Shown in pieces: positions 1 through 8,869 of a DNA stretch of 64,000 nt. The position numbers and the translations under genes are program-made. The stretch covers positions 186,001 through 250,000 of the forward strand of contig NZ_JABFUC010000005.1 of NCBI RefSeq assembly GCF_022341425.1. The letters are read 5' to 3'. This DNA comes from Billgrantia campisalis. Lineage in GTDB: Bacteria > Pseudomonadota > Gammaproteobacteria > Pseudomonadales > Halomonadaceae. The stretch's first letter is position 1, and every line of letters starts with the position of its first letter. The notes below the pieces were generated by a model. That model worked only from the letters and a program-made list of their open reading frames with translations. It did no database searches and was not told where the DNA came from.

Positions 1-31
1 TGCCGGTCTTCTGACTAAGCCCTGATACACA

Positions 32-55
32 GCGACCCCGCCGAGGCGGGGTCGC
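32..55 (-). terminator. GC-rich hairpin after the PRC-barrel gene
   Basis: A perfect 11-bp inverted repeat (GCGACCCCGCC / GGCGGGGTCGC) with a 2-nt centre lies just past the stop of the minus-strand gene ending at 76. No T-run follows it on the minus strand, so termination here is inferred from position and stem strength only. Confidence 0.5.
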
Positions 56-75
56 AGCAGCGTCCGGCGGGCAGC

Positions 76-660
76 TCAGTCGCGCATGTGGTCGATGGCG
101 CCCTCGATGGCCTCGCCGGCGCGCCGGGCCCCCTCCTGGGTACGCTCCCAGGCGCTTTCGGCCCCTTCGCCGATGCGGTCGGCGCCTTCCCGGGTGTAAT
201 GCCAGGCGCTGATGGCGCCCTCCTGGGTGGTGTCCCAGGCATCGCGCGCCCGTTCGCGGGCCAGGTCCCACCAGTCCTGGTCATAGTGCGGCATCTCCTC
301 GAGGGCTTCCTCGGGAGTGTCGATGATGACGTCGTGGGTGATCTGGCCCTCGTCGTCCTCATGGGTGACGAGATGGTAGTGGGGGTTGGTGACCACCAGT
401 GGGTTGTCGCCGAGCCCCACGCCTGTATCGGGGCGCACCACCAGGGCATGAACCCGCATGTCGTCCCCGAGCAGGATGTCCGCCACGCTGCCGGCCTCGG
501 TACCCGGGGCGGCCTCGAAGTAGACGTCGGCATCGAGAATCGACTGGGCCGAGTAGAGGCCCTGGGGCTCGAACTGTGCATGGGCGCCCGCTGTGAGGCC
601 GGCGGCCAGCAGACCCACGGCGGTGGCGAGCGTCGTCCTTGCGAAGCGGCCTTGTGCCAT
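76..660 (-). CDS. secreted PRC-barrel-like protein with AWxxTxEGA repeats
   Basis: The predicted protein has 194 residues. It begins with a signal peptide (about residues 1-29, ending AGAHAQ), so export to the periplasm is likely. The middle (about 30-120) looks like a PRC-barrel fold: short beta-rich stretch with SVADILLGDDMRVHALVV and NPHYHLV. The C-terminal ~65 residues are charged, helical and repetitive, with three versions of an AWxxTxEGA motif, resembling amphipathic repeats of LEA-like proteins. An in-frame ATG seven codons upstream exists, but AAGGAGG sits 7 nt before the ATG at 660, so that start is chosen. Function is not known; PRC-barrel proteins of this kind are often envelope or stress related. 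Confidence 0.7.
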   Translation of the reverse strand: MAQGRFARTTLATAVGLLAAGLTAGAHAQFEPQGLYSAQSILDADVYFEAAPGTEAGSVADILLGDDMRVHALVVRPDTGVGLGDNPLVVTNPHYHLVTHEDDEGQITHDVIIDTPEEALEEMPHYDQDWWDLARERARDAWDTTQEGAISAWHYTREGADRIGEGAESAWERTQEGARRAGEAIEGAIDHMRD

Positions 661-845
661 TGGGGCGTCCTCCTTTTCCATGATGTGGCCATTAGTGTAG
701 ACGACAGGACGGATCGTGCCGTCGACCCGCCGGGGCGTCCCTAAACGCCCCGCCGGCTTGCTTGCCCGGCATATCGCCGATGACTCATGCAGCCCGGGCG
801 GAGCTCCACGGTCACCGTCGCGGCTTTCGAGGGCAAGGGGGGCGT

Positions 846-1559
846 CTAGAAGAGTCGGGCGAGCAGGGCGACCACCGCAGTCTCCACCCGCAGGATGCGC
901 GGGCCCAGGTGGATGCCCTGGCAGCCGGCGTCGAGCAGCCGCTCGACCTCATGGGGGATGAAGCCCCCCTCCGGCCCGACGATCAGCAGGGTTGGCCGGT
1001 CGATACCGCGGGGGCAGGGGCTGGGCATGCCGGGGTGCGCCAGCAGGCCCTGTCGCTCGGCGAGCAGCCCCGGCAGCCGCTCCTCGACGAAGGGGCGAAA
1101 GCCCCTGGCCAGGCTCACCTCGGGCATCACGGTGTCCCGGGACTGCTCCAGCCCCAGCACCAGGTGGTCGCGGATCTTCTGCTCGCCAAGCTCCGGGGAC
1201 TGCCAGTAGCTCTTCTCAACCCGGCGACTGTGCAGCAGGGTAATCTGCTTCACTCCCAGGGCGGTGACGTGTTCGAGGCTTCGGGCCAGCATCCGTGGGC
1301 GCGGCAGGGCCAGCACCAGGTGAACCGGCAGCGGCGGCGGCGGCGGCTGGTCCATGGCGTCCAGCGTGAAGCAGGCTTCCTCGTCGTCAAGCGCCACGAG
1401 TTCGCCGCGGCCGATGCCGCCGCCCTGGATGCCCAGCGTCAGGCGATCGCCGATCGTCGCGCGGTGGACCTCCCTGAGGTGGCGCAGTCGACGTGGGTCG
1501 CGTACCCGCGCCTGGCGGCGGTCTTCGATATCCTCGGGGGCGAGCAGGATCAGGTTCAT
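846..1559 (-). CDS. rsmE: 16S rRNA (uracil-1498-N3)-methyltransferase RsmE
   Basis: RsmE uses S-adenosylmethionine to methylate U1498 of 16S rRNA in the assembled 30S subunit. The 237-residue length is normal for the family. An N-terminal PUA-like part (about 1-75) is followed by a SPOUT methyltransferase domain. The signature motifs are VGPEGGF near residue 195 and LGPRILRVETA near 220, which form the knotted SAM site. A proline run sits at the linker near residue 72. The gene is divergent from phaR and only about 100 bp separate their starts, so both promoters must lie in this short gap. Confidence 0.95.
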   Translation of the reverse strand: MNLILLAPEDIEDRRQARVRDPRRLRHLREVHRATIGDRLTLGIQGGGIGRGELVALDDEEACFTLDAMDQPPPPPLPVHLVLALPRPRMLARSLEHVTALGVKQITLLHSRRVEKSYWQSPELGEQKIRDHLVLGLEQSRDTVMPEVSLARGFRPFVEERLPGLLAERQGLLAHPGMPSPCPRGIDRPTLLIVGPEGGFIPHEVERLLDAGCQGIHLGPRILRVETAVVALLARLF

Positions 1560-1584
1560 CGGGCCTCGTTGAAGTCGGTTCGAG

Positions 1585-1612
1585 TTGCAAGGGCGGTGGC
1601 GCAGTGCACAAT
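1585..1612 (+). promoter_or_regulatory. candidate sigma70 promoter of phaR
   Basis: TTGCAA (1585-1590) and CACAAT (1607-1612) are spaced by 16 bp, placing a transcription start near 1619, about 40 bp before the chosen phaR start. Both hexamers are reasonable but not perfect; this is pattern matching only. Confidence 0.45.
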
Positions 1613-1657
1613 GTCAGTATGAGGGCAACGCTGCCTGCCATGAACAAGGAGTGCGCC

Positions 1658-2122
1658 GTGCGCGTCATACGCAAATATGCCAACCGCAGGCTCTATGATA
1701 CCCAACAGAGCCGCTATGTGACCCTCGAGGATCTGCGTCGCCTGATCCTCGACCAGGAGCCCTTCCGGGTCGAGGATGCCAAGTCCGGTGAGGACCTGAC
1801 CCGGACCATCCTGCTGTCGATCATCATCGAGCAGGAGCAGGCCGACGGCGAGGCGGAGGTCTTCTCCAACGACCTGTTGGCCGAGTTCATTCGGGTCTAT
1901 GACATGGCCCAGCCGCTGCCGCTGGCGCGCTACCTGGAGCAGGGCACCAAGCTGATGCTCGAGCAGCAGAAACGCATGCAGGACCAGTGGCAGCAGGCCT
2001 TGCGCCATTCGCCCATGGAGGTGATGCGCGACCTGGCCGAGGAGAACATGCGCTTCTGGCAGCAGACCATCGGCCAGGGTGGCCCCCAGAACGACGACGA
2101 TGACGATTCCAAGAAGTCGTGA
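1658..2122 (+). CDS. phaR: polyhydroxyalkanoate synthesis repressor PhaR
   Basis: PhaR binds DNA and PHB granules and represses phasin and PHA genes until polymer appears. The protein starts with the family's DNA-binding domain (RVIRKYANRRLYDT, then a helix rich in charged residues), followed by a second region with LEQGTKLMLEQQ and an acidic tail DDDDDSKKS. An ATG lies six codons upstream at 1640 without a ribosome site, while AAGGAG (1646-1651) stands 6 nt before GTG 1658, and this start gives the usual short N-terminus M-RVIRKY. The 154-residue length is typical. No PHA synthase or phasin gene is in the window, so its targets are elsewhere. Confidence 0.9.
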   Translation: MRVIRKYANRRLYDTQQSRYVTLEDLRRLILDQEPFRVEDAKSGEDLTRTILLSIIIEQEQADGEAEVFSNDLLAEFIRVYDMAQPLPLARYLEQGTKLMLEQQKRMQDQWQQALRHSPMEVMRDLAEENMRFWQQTIGQGGPQNDDDDDSKKS

Positions 2123-2237
2123 CCGGGGCGGCGATAACGGCGGCTTTCTGACATAATGCGGCGACATTTTTCGCCTGCGCCCATCCGGTGCGCGGCGATC
2201 AAGCCCGTTTCCAGTCGTTTTATAGGTAGAGCAGCGG

Positions 2238-3533
2238 ATGAAGGTTCTGATCATCGGCGGCGGTGGCCGCGAACATGCCCTGGCCTGGAAGGTCGCCCAG
2301 TCGCCGCGCGTCGAGCGCGTCTTCGTGGCCCCCGGTAATGCCGGTAGCGCCCGTGAGCCGGGCCTTGAGAATGTCGCCATCGGCGTCGACGATCTCGACG
2401 GCCTGGTGGCCTTCGCCGGCGAGCAGCGCATCGATCTCACCATCGTGGGGCCGGAGGCCCCGCTGGTCGAGGGCGTGGTCGATCGCTTCCGCGAGGCGGG
2501 TCTGGCGATCTTCGGCCCCACCGCCGGGGCGGCCCAGCTCGAGGGCTCCAAGTCCTTCACCAAGGACTTCCTGGCCCGCCACGCCATCCCCACCGCGGCG
2601 TATCGCACCTTCACCGAGGTGGCGCCAGCGCTTGCGTACCTGGCCGAGCAGGGGGCGCCGATCGTCATCAAGGCCGACGGCCTGGCCGCGGGCAAGGGCG
2701 TGATCGTGGCCATGACCCTGGCCGAGGCCGAGGCGGCGGTGCGCGACATGCTCGAGGCCAATGCCTTCGGCGACGCCGGAGCGCGGGTGGTGATCGAGGA
2801 GTTCCTCGAGGGCGAGGAGGCCAGCTTCATCGTCATGGTGGACGGCGAGACGGTGCTGCCCATGGCCACCAGCCAGGACCACAAGCGCGCCCTGGATGGC
2901 GATGCCGGCCCCAACACCGGCGGCATGGGCGCCTACTCCCCGGCGCCGGTGGTCACCGAGAGCGTCCATGAGCGCATCATGGAGCGGGTGATTCTGCCCA
3001 CGGTGCGCGGCATGGCCCGGGAGGGCCACCCCTACTCCGGATTCCTCTACGCCGGCCTGATGATCGACGCCGAGGGCAACCCCAGGGTCATCGAATACAA
3101 CTGCCGCTTCGGTGATCCGGAGACTCAGCCGATCATGCTGCGCCTGCAGTCGGACCTGGCCGAGCTGTGCCTGGCCGGCGCACGCGGCGAGCTGGCCGGC
3201 CACACCTGCGACTGGGACCCCCGCGCCGCGGTAGGCGTGGTGATGGCCGCCGGCGGCTACCCGGGCAGCTACCGTAAGGGCGACGTCATCACCGGCCTCG
3301 AGGCCGCCGAGTCACGCGACTGCAAGGTCTTCCATGCCGGCACCGCCCAGAACGAGCACGGTGAGATCGTCACCGCCGGCGGGCGGGTGCTGTGTGTCAC
3401 GGCGCTGGGTGAGGGCGTCGCGGCGGCGCGCGACTTGGCTTACCAAGGGGTGGACGCCATTACCTGGGAGGGGGCCCAGTTCCGCCGCGATATCGCCCAT
3501 CGCGCCATTGCCCGCGAGCGCCGGGCCGACTGA
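2238..3533 (+). CDS. purD: phosphoribosylamine-glycine ligase PurD
   Basis: PurD (GAR synthetase) joins glycine to phosphoribosylamine with ATP in step two of purine synthesis. The 431-residue protein has the full ATP-grasp layout: N-terminal Rossmann part starting MKVLIIGGGGREHALAWK, the ATP-grasp lobe with IKADGLAAGKGV (near residue 147), the family signature RFGDPETQ (near 290) and a C-terminal barrel-sandwich part. No purH lies immediately upstream, unlike the purHD arrangement of enterics; the gene here follows phaR and is followed by a low-complexity repeat, so it is probably monocistronic. Confidence 0.97.
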   Translation: MKVLIIGGGGREHALAWKVAQSPRVERVFVAPGNAGSAREPGLENVAIGVDDLDGLVAFAGEQRIDLTIVGPEAPLVEGVVDRFREAGLAIFGPTAGAAQLEGSKSFTKDFLARHAIPTAAYRTFTEVAPALAYLAEQGAPIVIKADGLAAGKGVIVAMTLAEAEAAVRDMLEANAFGDAGARVVIEEFLEGEEASFIVMVDGETVLPMATSQDHKRALDGDAGPNTGGMGAYSPAPVVTESVHERIMERVILPTVRGMAREGHPYSGFLYAGLMIDAEGNPRVIEYNCRFGDPETQPIMLRLQSDLAELCLAGARGELAGHTCDWDPRAAVGVVMAAGGYPGSYRKGDVITGLEAAESRDCKVFHAGTAQNEHGEIVTAGGRVLCVTALGEGVAAARDLAYQGVDAITWEGAQFRRDIAHRAIARERRAD

Positions 3534-3560
3534 GTCGGTCGGCCTCGCCGTTGCGCCCCA

Positions 3561-3603
3561 GCGCCAGCTCTCAAGTGCCAGCCGCCAAGCGCCAGCTCTC
3601 AAG
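3561..3603 (+). repeat. 15-bp direct repeat, period 28, after purD
   Basis: GCGCCAGCTCTCAAG occurs at 3561-3575 and again at 3589-3603, with further degenerate CAAG-ending units on to about 3630. The block fills most of the gap between purD and the next gene. It has no start codon with a ribosome site and looks like intergenic tandem repeat. Confidence 0.7.
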
Positions 3604-3651
3604 AGCCGGTCCCCAAGAGCGAGTTATCAAGAACAACGATATGGAGCGAGG

Positions 3652-4092
3652 ATGGAACGCATCAGACTCGAGTTTCCCGCCCAGGCGGTGATCCATCGTC
3701 ACCCCCTGACGATGCGCATCACCGACATGAACTATGGCCGCCACCTGGGGCATGACACCCTGGTGTCGCTGCTCCACGAGGCGCGCATTCAGGCGTTCGG
3801 CGCCCTCGGGCTCAGCGAATGGGACATGGGCGGCTTTCCCAGCGTGGTGGCCGACCTCGCCGTGCAGTACCAGTCCGAGGCCCGCTGGCCGGATGCGCTG
3901 GTGGTGGAGACGGCCATCCCGTCGCCCCAGGGCAAGTCGCTGGTCGTCTATCATCGGGTGTGTCATGCCGAGGGCGGCAAGCCGGTGGCCACCGCGCGGC
4001 TCAATGTGGTGCTGGTCGACCCCGCCATCGGTCGCCCGGTGGCGATTCCCGACGTCGTGCAGCGGGCCATCGACGGAGCGGAGAGCGCCTGA
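3652..4092 (+). CDS. hotdog-fold acyl-CoA thioesterase (4HBT family)
   Basis: The 146-residue protein fits the single hotdog domain of the YbgC/FadM-type thioesterases, which hydrolyse acyl-CoA esters in the cytoplasm. The typical start RITDMNYGRHLGHDTLVSLLHEAR is present; the catalytic Asp of this class would be the one in the TDMNYGRHLGHD segment, where Asn replaces the more common DxN..GH order. The start was chosen because GGAG precedes ATG 3652 by 5 nt; the upstream reading frame is only repeat sequence. Its stop overlaps the next start (TGATG), so it is translationally coupled to the phosphoribulokinase-like gene. The substrate cannot be read from sequence. Confidence 0.8.
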   Translation: MERIRLEFPAQAVIHRHPLTMRITDMNYGRHLGHDTLVSLLHEARIQAFGALGLSEWDMGGFPSVVADLAVQYQSEARWPDALVVETAIPSPQGKSLVVYHRVCHAEGGKPVATARLNVVLVDPAIGRPVAIPDVVQRAIDGAESA

Positions 4093-4964
4093 TGTCGCGC
4101 GAATACCCGATCATCGCCGTGACCGGCTCGTCCGGGGCGGGGACCACCACGGTGAAGCGGACCTTCGAGCGGATGTTTCTGCGTGAGGACGTTCACGCCG
4201 CCTTCGTCGATGGCGACGCCTTCCACCGCTACACCCGCGACGAACTGGCGCGTATCTTCCGCGAGGAGCCCGAGCGCAAGGACGAGCTCTCCCACTTCGC
4301 CGTGGAGGCGAACCTGCTCGACCGACTGGAGGCGCTGTTCCAGGAGTACGGCGAGTACGGCACCGGCACCTACCGCCACTACATCCACGCCGAAGACAAG
4401 CAGATGATCGAGGCCGGCTACCGGATCGGCACCTTCACCGAGTGGCAGGCGCTGCCCTGCGGTACCGACCTGCTGTTCTACGAGGGGCTGCACGGCGGCC
4501 TGGTCACCGCCGATTACGACATCGCCCGGCACGTGGATCTGCTGGTGGGGGTGGCGCCGACCATGAACCTGGAGTGGATCCAGAAGATCGACCGTGACAC
4601 CAAGCTGCGCGGCCACTCCCAGGAGGCGGTGATCGACACCATCCTCGGCCGCATGGACGACTATGTGCGCTATATCCAGCCGCAGTTCTCGCGTACCCAT
4701 ATCAACTTCCAGCGGGTGCCCACGGTGGATACCTCCAACCCCTTCGAGGTGCAGGATATCCCCACTGACGCCGAGTCCTTCGTGGTGATTCGTTTTCGCG
4801 ACCCCGCCACGGTGGACTTTCCCTGGCTGCTGGCGATGATCAAGGACTCCTTCATGAGTCGGCCCCATACGCTGGTGGTGCCGGGGTCGCGGATGTCGCT
4901 GGCCATCGAGCTGATCCTGGCGCCACTGGTGCGCCATTTGCTGGCCCAGCGCCGTTTTCGCTGA
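4092..4964 (+). CDS. phosphoribulokinase-like kinase (PrkB family)
   Basis: The 290-residue protein is a proteobacterial class-I type phosphoribulokinase homologue. It has the P-loop GSSGAGTTTV (residues 11-20), and the family segments FVDGDAFHRYTR, SHFAVEANLLD, FYEGLHGG and QKIDRDTKLRGHS. Classical PRK makes ribulose 1,5-bisphosphate for the Calvin cycle, but heterotrophs such as E. coli carry a homologue (prkB) near crp and yhfA with no Calvin cycle. No RuBisCO gene is in the window, and an OsmC/YhfA-like gene lies 1.4 kb downstream, which suggests the PrkB type. The start overlaps the thioesterase stop. The true substrate is unknown. Confidence 0.85.
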   Translation: MSREYPIIAVTGSSGAGTTTVKRTFERMFLREDVHAAFVDGDAFHRYTRDELARIFREEPERKDELSHFAVEANLLDRLEALFQEYGEYGTGTYRHYIHAEDKQMIEAGYRIGTFTEWQALPCGTDLLFYEGLHGGLVTADYDIARHVDLLVGVAPTMNLEWIQKIDRDTKLRGHSQEAVIDTILGRMDDYVRYIQPQFSRTHINFQRVPTVDTSNPFEVQDIPTDAESFVVIRFRDPATVDFPWLLAMIKDSFMSRPHTLVVPGSRMSLAIELILAPLVRHLLAQRRFR

Positions 4965-5032
4965 GTCACCCTCGGTCGCGGCGTCGCTTCCCCAACACAA
5001 GTCGGTTCACTAACAAGAGGAGCATAAGCCCG

Positions 5033-5374
5033 ATGGACTGCCTGTTCTGCAAGATCGTCAACCGCGAGATACCCGCCGATATCGTCTACGAGGACGATGA
5101 GGTGCTGGCCTTCAACGACCTCAACCCCCAGGCCCCGACCCATATCCTGATCATCCCCAAGCGCCATATCGCCACCCTCAACGATCTCACCGAGGCGGAT
5201 CAGGCGCTGGTCGGCCGGCTGCCCTACGTCGCCGCCCGGCTGGCCCGCGAGCGTGGCTTCGCCGAAGATGGCTACCGGGTGGTCATGAACTGCAATGACC
5301 AGGGCGGTCAGACGGTCTATCATATTCATATGCACCTGATGGGCGGTCGACGCTTTACTTGGCCGGCTGGCTAG
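5033..5374 (+). CDS. hinT: HIT-family purine nucleoside phosphoramidase HinT
   Basis: HinT proteins hydrolyse adenosine 5'-phosphoramidates and aminoacyl-adenylates. The 113-residue protein starts MDCLFCKIVNREIPADIVYEDD and ends with the HIT motif HIHMHLMGGR, whose middle His is the catalytic nucleophile. A GAGGAG ribosome site precedes the ATG by about 12 nt, with AAGAGGAGCATAAG in between, a slightly long spacing. It sits upstream of coq7, an order also seen in Pseudomonas. Confidence 0.93.
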   Translation: MDCLFCKIVNREIPADIVYEDDEVLAFNDLNPQAPTHILIIPKRHIATLNDLTEADQALVGRLPYVAARLARERGFAEDGYRVVMNCNDQGGQTVYHIHMHLMGGRRFTWPAG

Positions 5375-5438
5375 CTGGCGCCCTGCGGTGAAAATCGCGC
5401 GCGTCAAGGCGTGCGACGCATCAGGTGCATACCCCTTT

Positions 5439-5462
5439 GGCGCCACCCCTGCGGGTGGCGCC
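5439..5462 (+). terminator. hairpin between hinT and coq7
   Basis: GGCGCCACCC (5439-5448) and GGGTGGCGCC (5453-5462) form a perfect 10-bp stem with loop CTGC. There is no T-run, so it may be a terminator needing Rho or an mRNA-end stabiliser for hinT. Confidence 0.5.
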
Positions 5463-5582
5463 GCCGTGTGGTCGGGCGGGAACTTCTGGCCGGTGCCCGG
5501 CTCGGTTAGAATGACGGCTCGACACCTGACCCGTCCTGGAAAACCCGACCTGGAACCAACCTGACCTGGAATAAGGGGTGCC

Positions 5583-6227
5583 ATGAACCGCAAGCTGAGC
5601 CGCGCCGATTCGCTGATCCATCAGTTCGATACCGTACTGCGCACCCTGGTGCCCCATGCGGCCCGCTCCTCCCGGCCGTCGCCCGTGACCCCGGACATTC
5701 GCGATGACCCCATGACCCCGGAAGAGCGGCGTCATGCCGAGGGGCTGATGCGCATCAACCACACCGGCGAGGTCTGCGCCCAGGCGCTCTACCAGGGCCA
5801 GGGGCTGACCGCCAAGCTGCCCGAGGTGCGTGGCCAGATGGAGCAGGCGGCCCAGGAGGAGATCGACCATCTAGCCTGGTGCGACGACCGCCTGCAGGAG
5901 CTCGAGGGGCGCACTAGCCTGCTCAATCCGTTCTTCTATGCCGCCTCCTTCGGGCTGGGTGCGGTAGCCGGGGCGGTGGGCGACCGGGTCAGCCTGGGCT
6001 TCGTAGCCGCCACCGAGGAGCAGGTCGGGCGCCACCTGGAGGATCACCTGGTCAGGCTGCCCGCCGCCGATCACCGCTCCCGCGCGGTGCTGCGCCAGAT
6101 GGCCATCGACGAGGCGCACCATGCCCAGCTGGCGCTGGAAGCCGGGGGCAGCCGCTTCCCTGCCCCGGTCAAGTTCGGCATGTCGCTGATGTCCAAGGTG
6201 ATGACCAAGAGTGTCTATCGCATCTAA
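5583..6227 (+). CDS. coq7: 2-polyprenyl-3-methyl-6-methoxy-1,4-benzoquinone monooxygenase Coq7
   Basis: Coq7 is the di-iron hydroxylase of late ubiquinone synthesis (demethoxyubiquinone to demethylubiquinone), at the inner membrane. The 214-residue protein has the expected ferritin-like ligand set: [28 protein letters not shown] (ExxH), the glutamate in [14 protein letters not shown], and [14 protein letters not shown] (second ExxH). A hydrophobic stretch [17 protein letters not shown] lies between the halves, as in the family. AAGGGG precedes the ATG by 5 nt. The gene converges on the OsmC gene, with a structured repeat between them. Confidence 0.95.
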   Translation: MNRKLSRADSLIHQFDTVLRTLVPHAARSSRPSPVTPDIRDDPMTPEERRHAEGLMRINHTGEVCAQALYQGQGLTAKLPEVRGQMEQAAQEEIDHLAWCDDRLQELEGRTSLLNPFFYAASFGLGAVAGAVGDRVSLGFVAATEEQVGRHLEDHLVRLPAADHRSRAVLRQMAIDEAHHAQLALEAGGSRFPAPVKFGMSLMSKVMTKSVYRI

Positions 6228-6260
6228 GGCAGTGTGGTCAGGCGGGACTCAGTGGAAGCG

Positions 6261-6356
6261 GCACTGGGGACAGGTCGAAAAGGGGGTCCTATGCCAGGGA
6301 TGGCATCGGTAGCGCCCAGGGAGGGGTTCACAGCGCCCCCTTGTAGACCTGTCGCC
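6261..6356. repeat. structured intergenic repeat, copy 1 of 3
   Basis: About 95 bp with nested pairing: outer GACAGGTC (6269-6276) with GACCTGTC (6346-6353); AAGGGGG (6280-6286) with CCCCCTT (6336-6342); an inner hairpin ATGCC-AGGGAT-GGCAT (6291-6306); and a second small hairpin CCC-AGGGA-GGG (6315-6325). The segment GTAGCG..CAGGGA.G..TTCACAGCGCC is shared with the copies at 6884 and 13124. It lies between the convergent coq7 and OsmC genes. Confidence 0.85.
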
Positions 6357-6390
6357 AGAATAGCCGCTGGGTCAGCCTTCAGAGCAGCGT

Positions 6391-6810
6391 TTACTCCTCC
6401 ACGATGGTATAGGAGTGCGTCATCTCGACGCCGCCCTGGGCCAGCATGATCGAGGCGCTGCAGTATTTCTCGGCGGACAGCGCCACCGCCCGCTTGACCT
6501 GATTCTCCTTGAGGCCGTGGCCGGCCACAATGAAGTGGACATGGATCTTGGTGAACACCGCGGGCACCGCATCGGCCCGCTCGGCCTCCACCTGGGCCAC
6601 GCAGTCGGTCACCGAGGCGCGGGCCTTCTCGAGGATCTCCATCACGTCGAAGGAGGCGCAGGCGCCGAGCCCCATCAGCAGCATTTCCATGGGGCGCGGT
6701 CCGGTATTGCGGCCGCCGTGGTCGGGGGGGCCGTCGATGACCACGCTGTGGCCGCTACCGCTTTCGGCAACGAATTGACGACCGTCGGTCCATTTCACGC
6801 TGGCTTTCAT
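6391..6810 (-). CDS. OsmC/YhfA-family protein
   Basis: OsmC-family proteins are thiol-dependent peroxidases or close relatives. This 139-residue protein keeps both redox cysteines, C51 in LGACASFD and C117 in EKYCSAS, and resembles the YhfA branch (MKASVKWTDGRQFVAES start, PMEMLLMGLGAC). AAGGAG lies 7 nt before the ATG at 6810, which excludes the longer upstream frame that runs through a repeat. In Pseudomonas and E. coli this gene lies beside crp; no crp gene is found here. The physiological substrate of the YhfA branch is unclear. Confidence 0.88.
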   Translation of the reverse strand: MKASVKWTDGRQFVAESGSGHSVVIDGPPDHGGRNTGPRPMEMLLMGLGACASFDVMEILEKARASVTDCVAQVEAERADAVPAVFTKIHVHFIVAGHGLKENQVKRAVALSAEKYCSASIMLAQGGVEMTHSYTIVEE

Positions 6811-6883
6811 GGCAGGGCTCCTTTTCGATTGTCGGGGAAAGGGGGCAGCATACAGGGGTATCGCAGCTGCCCATAGCGAGAGG

Positions 6884-6980
6884 CACCGGGGACAGGTCGC
6901 AGAGGGGGTCCGAGGACCAGGGATGGCCGAGGTAGCGCCCAGGGAGGGGTTCACAGCGCCCCCTCGAAGGCCTGTCGCCG
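6884..6980. repeat. structured intergenic repeat, copy 2 of 3
   Basis: The copy has outer GACAGG (6891-6896) with CCTGTC (6971-6976), GAGGGGG (6902-6908) with CCCCCTC (6959-6965), a weak inner hairpin around CC-AGGGAT-GG (6917-6926), and CCC-AGGGA-GGG (6938-6948). It lies upstream of the OsmC gene and after murU on the same strand. Confidence 0.85.
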
Positions 6981-7023
6981 GAACGGCCTCGAGCGATCCT
7001 GCTACCTGCTAACAGCCTTCGGT

Positions 7024-8729
<1,706 letters not shown>

Positions 8730-8831
8730 GCGGGCTCCTTGCGAGTGTCGGGCACCGGCGGTTGACGCCCGTGGGGCGCCGTCGCATGCTGGCTCGGCGG
8801 CCGCGGCGCATACGACTGGCGATGCGATCTG

Positions 8832-8837
8832 TATAAT
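8832..8837 (+). promoter_or_regulatory. candidate -10 box of the lptD operon
   Basis: A perfect TATAAT directly preceded by TG lies 33 bp upstream of the lptD start, in the amgK-lptD divergent gap. The -35 position (CATACG) does not match, so it would have to work as an extended -10 or with an activator. No clear sigma-E promoter was seen. Confidence 0.45.
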
Positions 8838-8869
8838 ACCGACTCTCTTCGCCGAGGACAGCGAGCACC

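Noticed and set aside
6841..7020. Coding extension of the OsmC gene through the upstream repeat
   Set aside because: The extended frame only translates the dispersed repeat, and AAGGAG marks the start at 6810.
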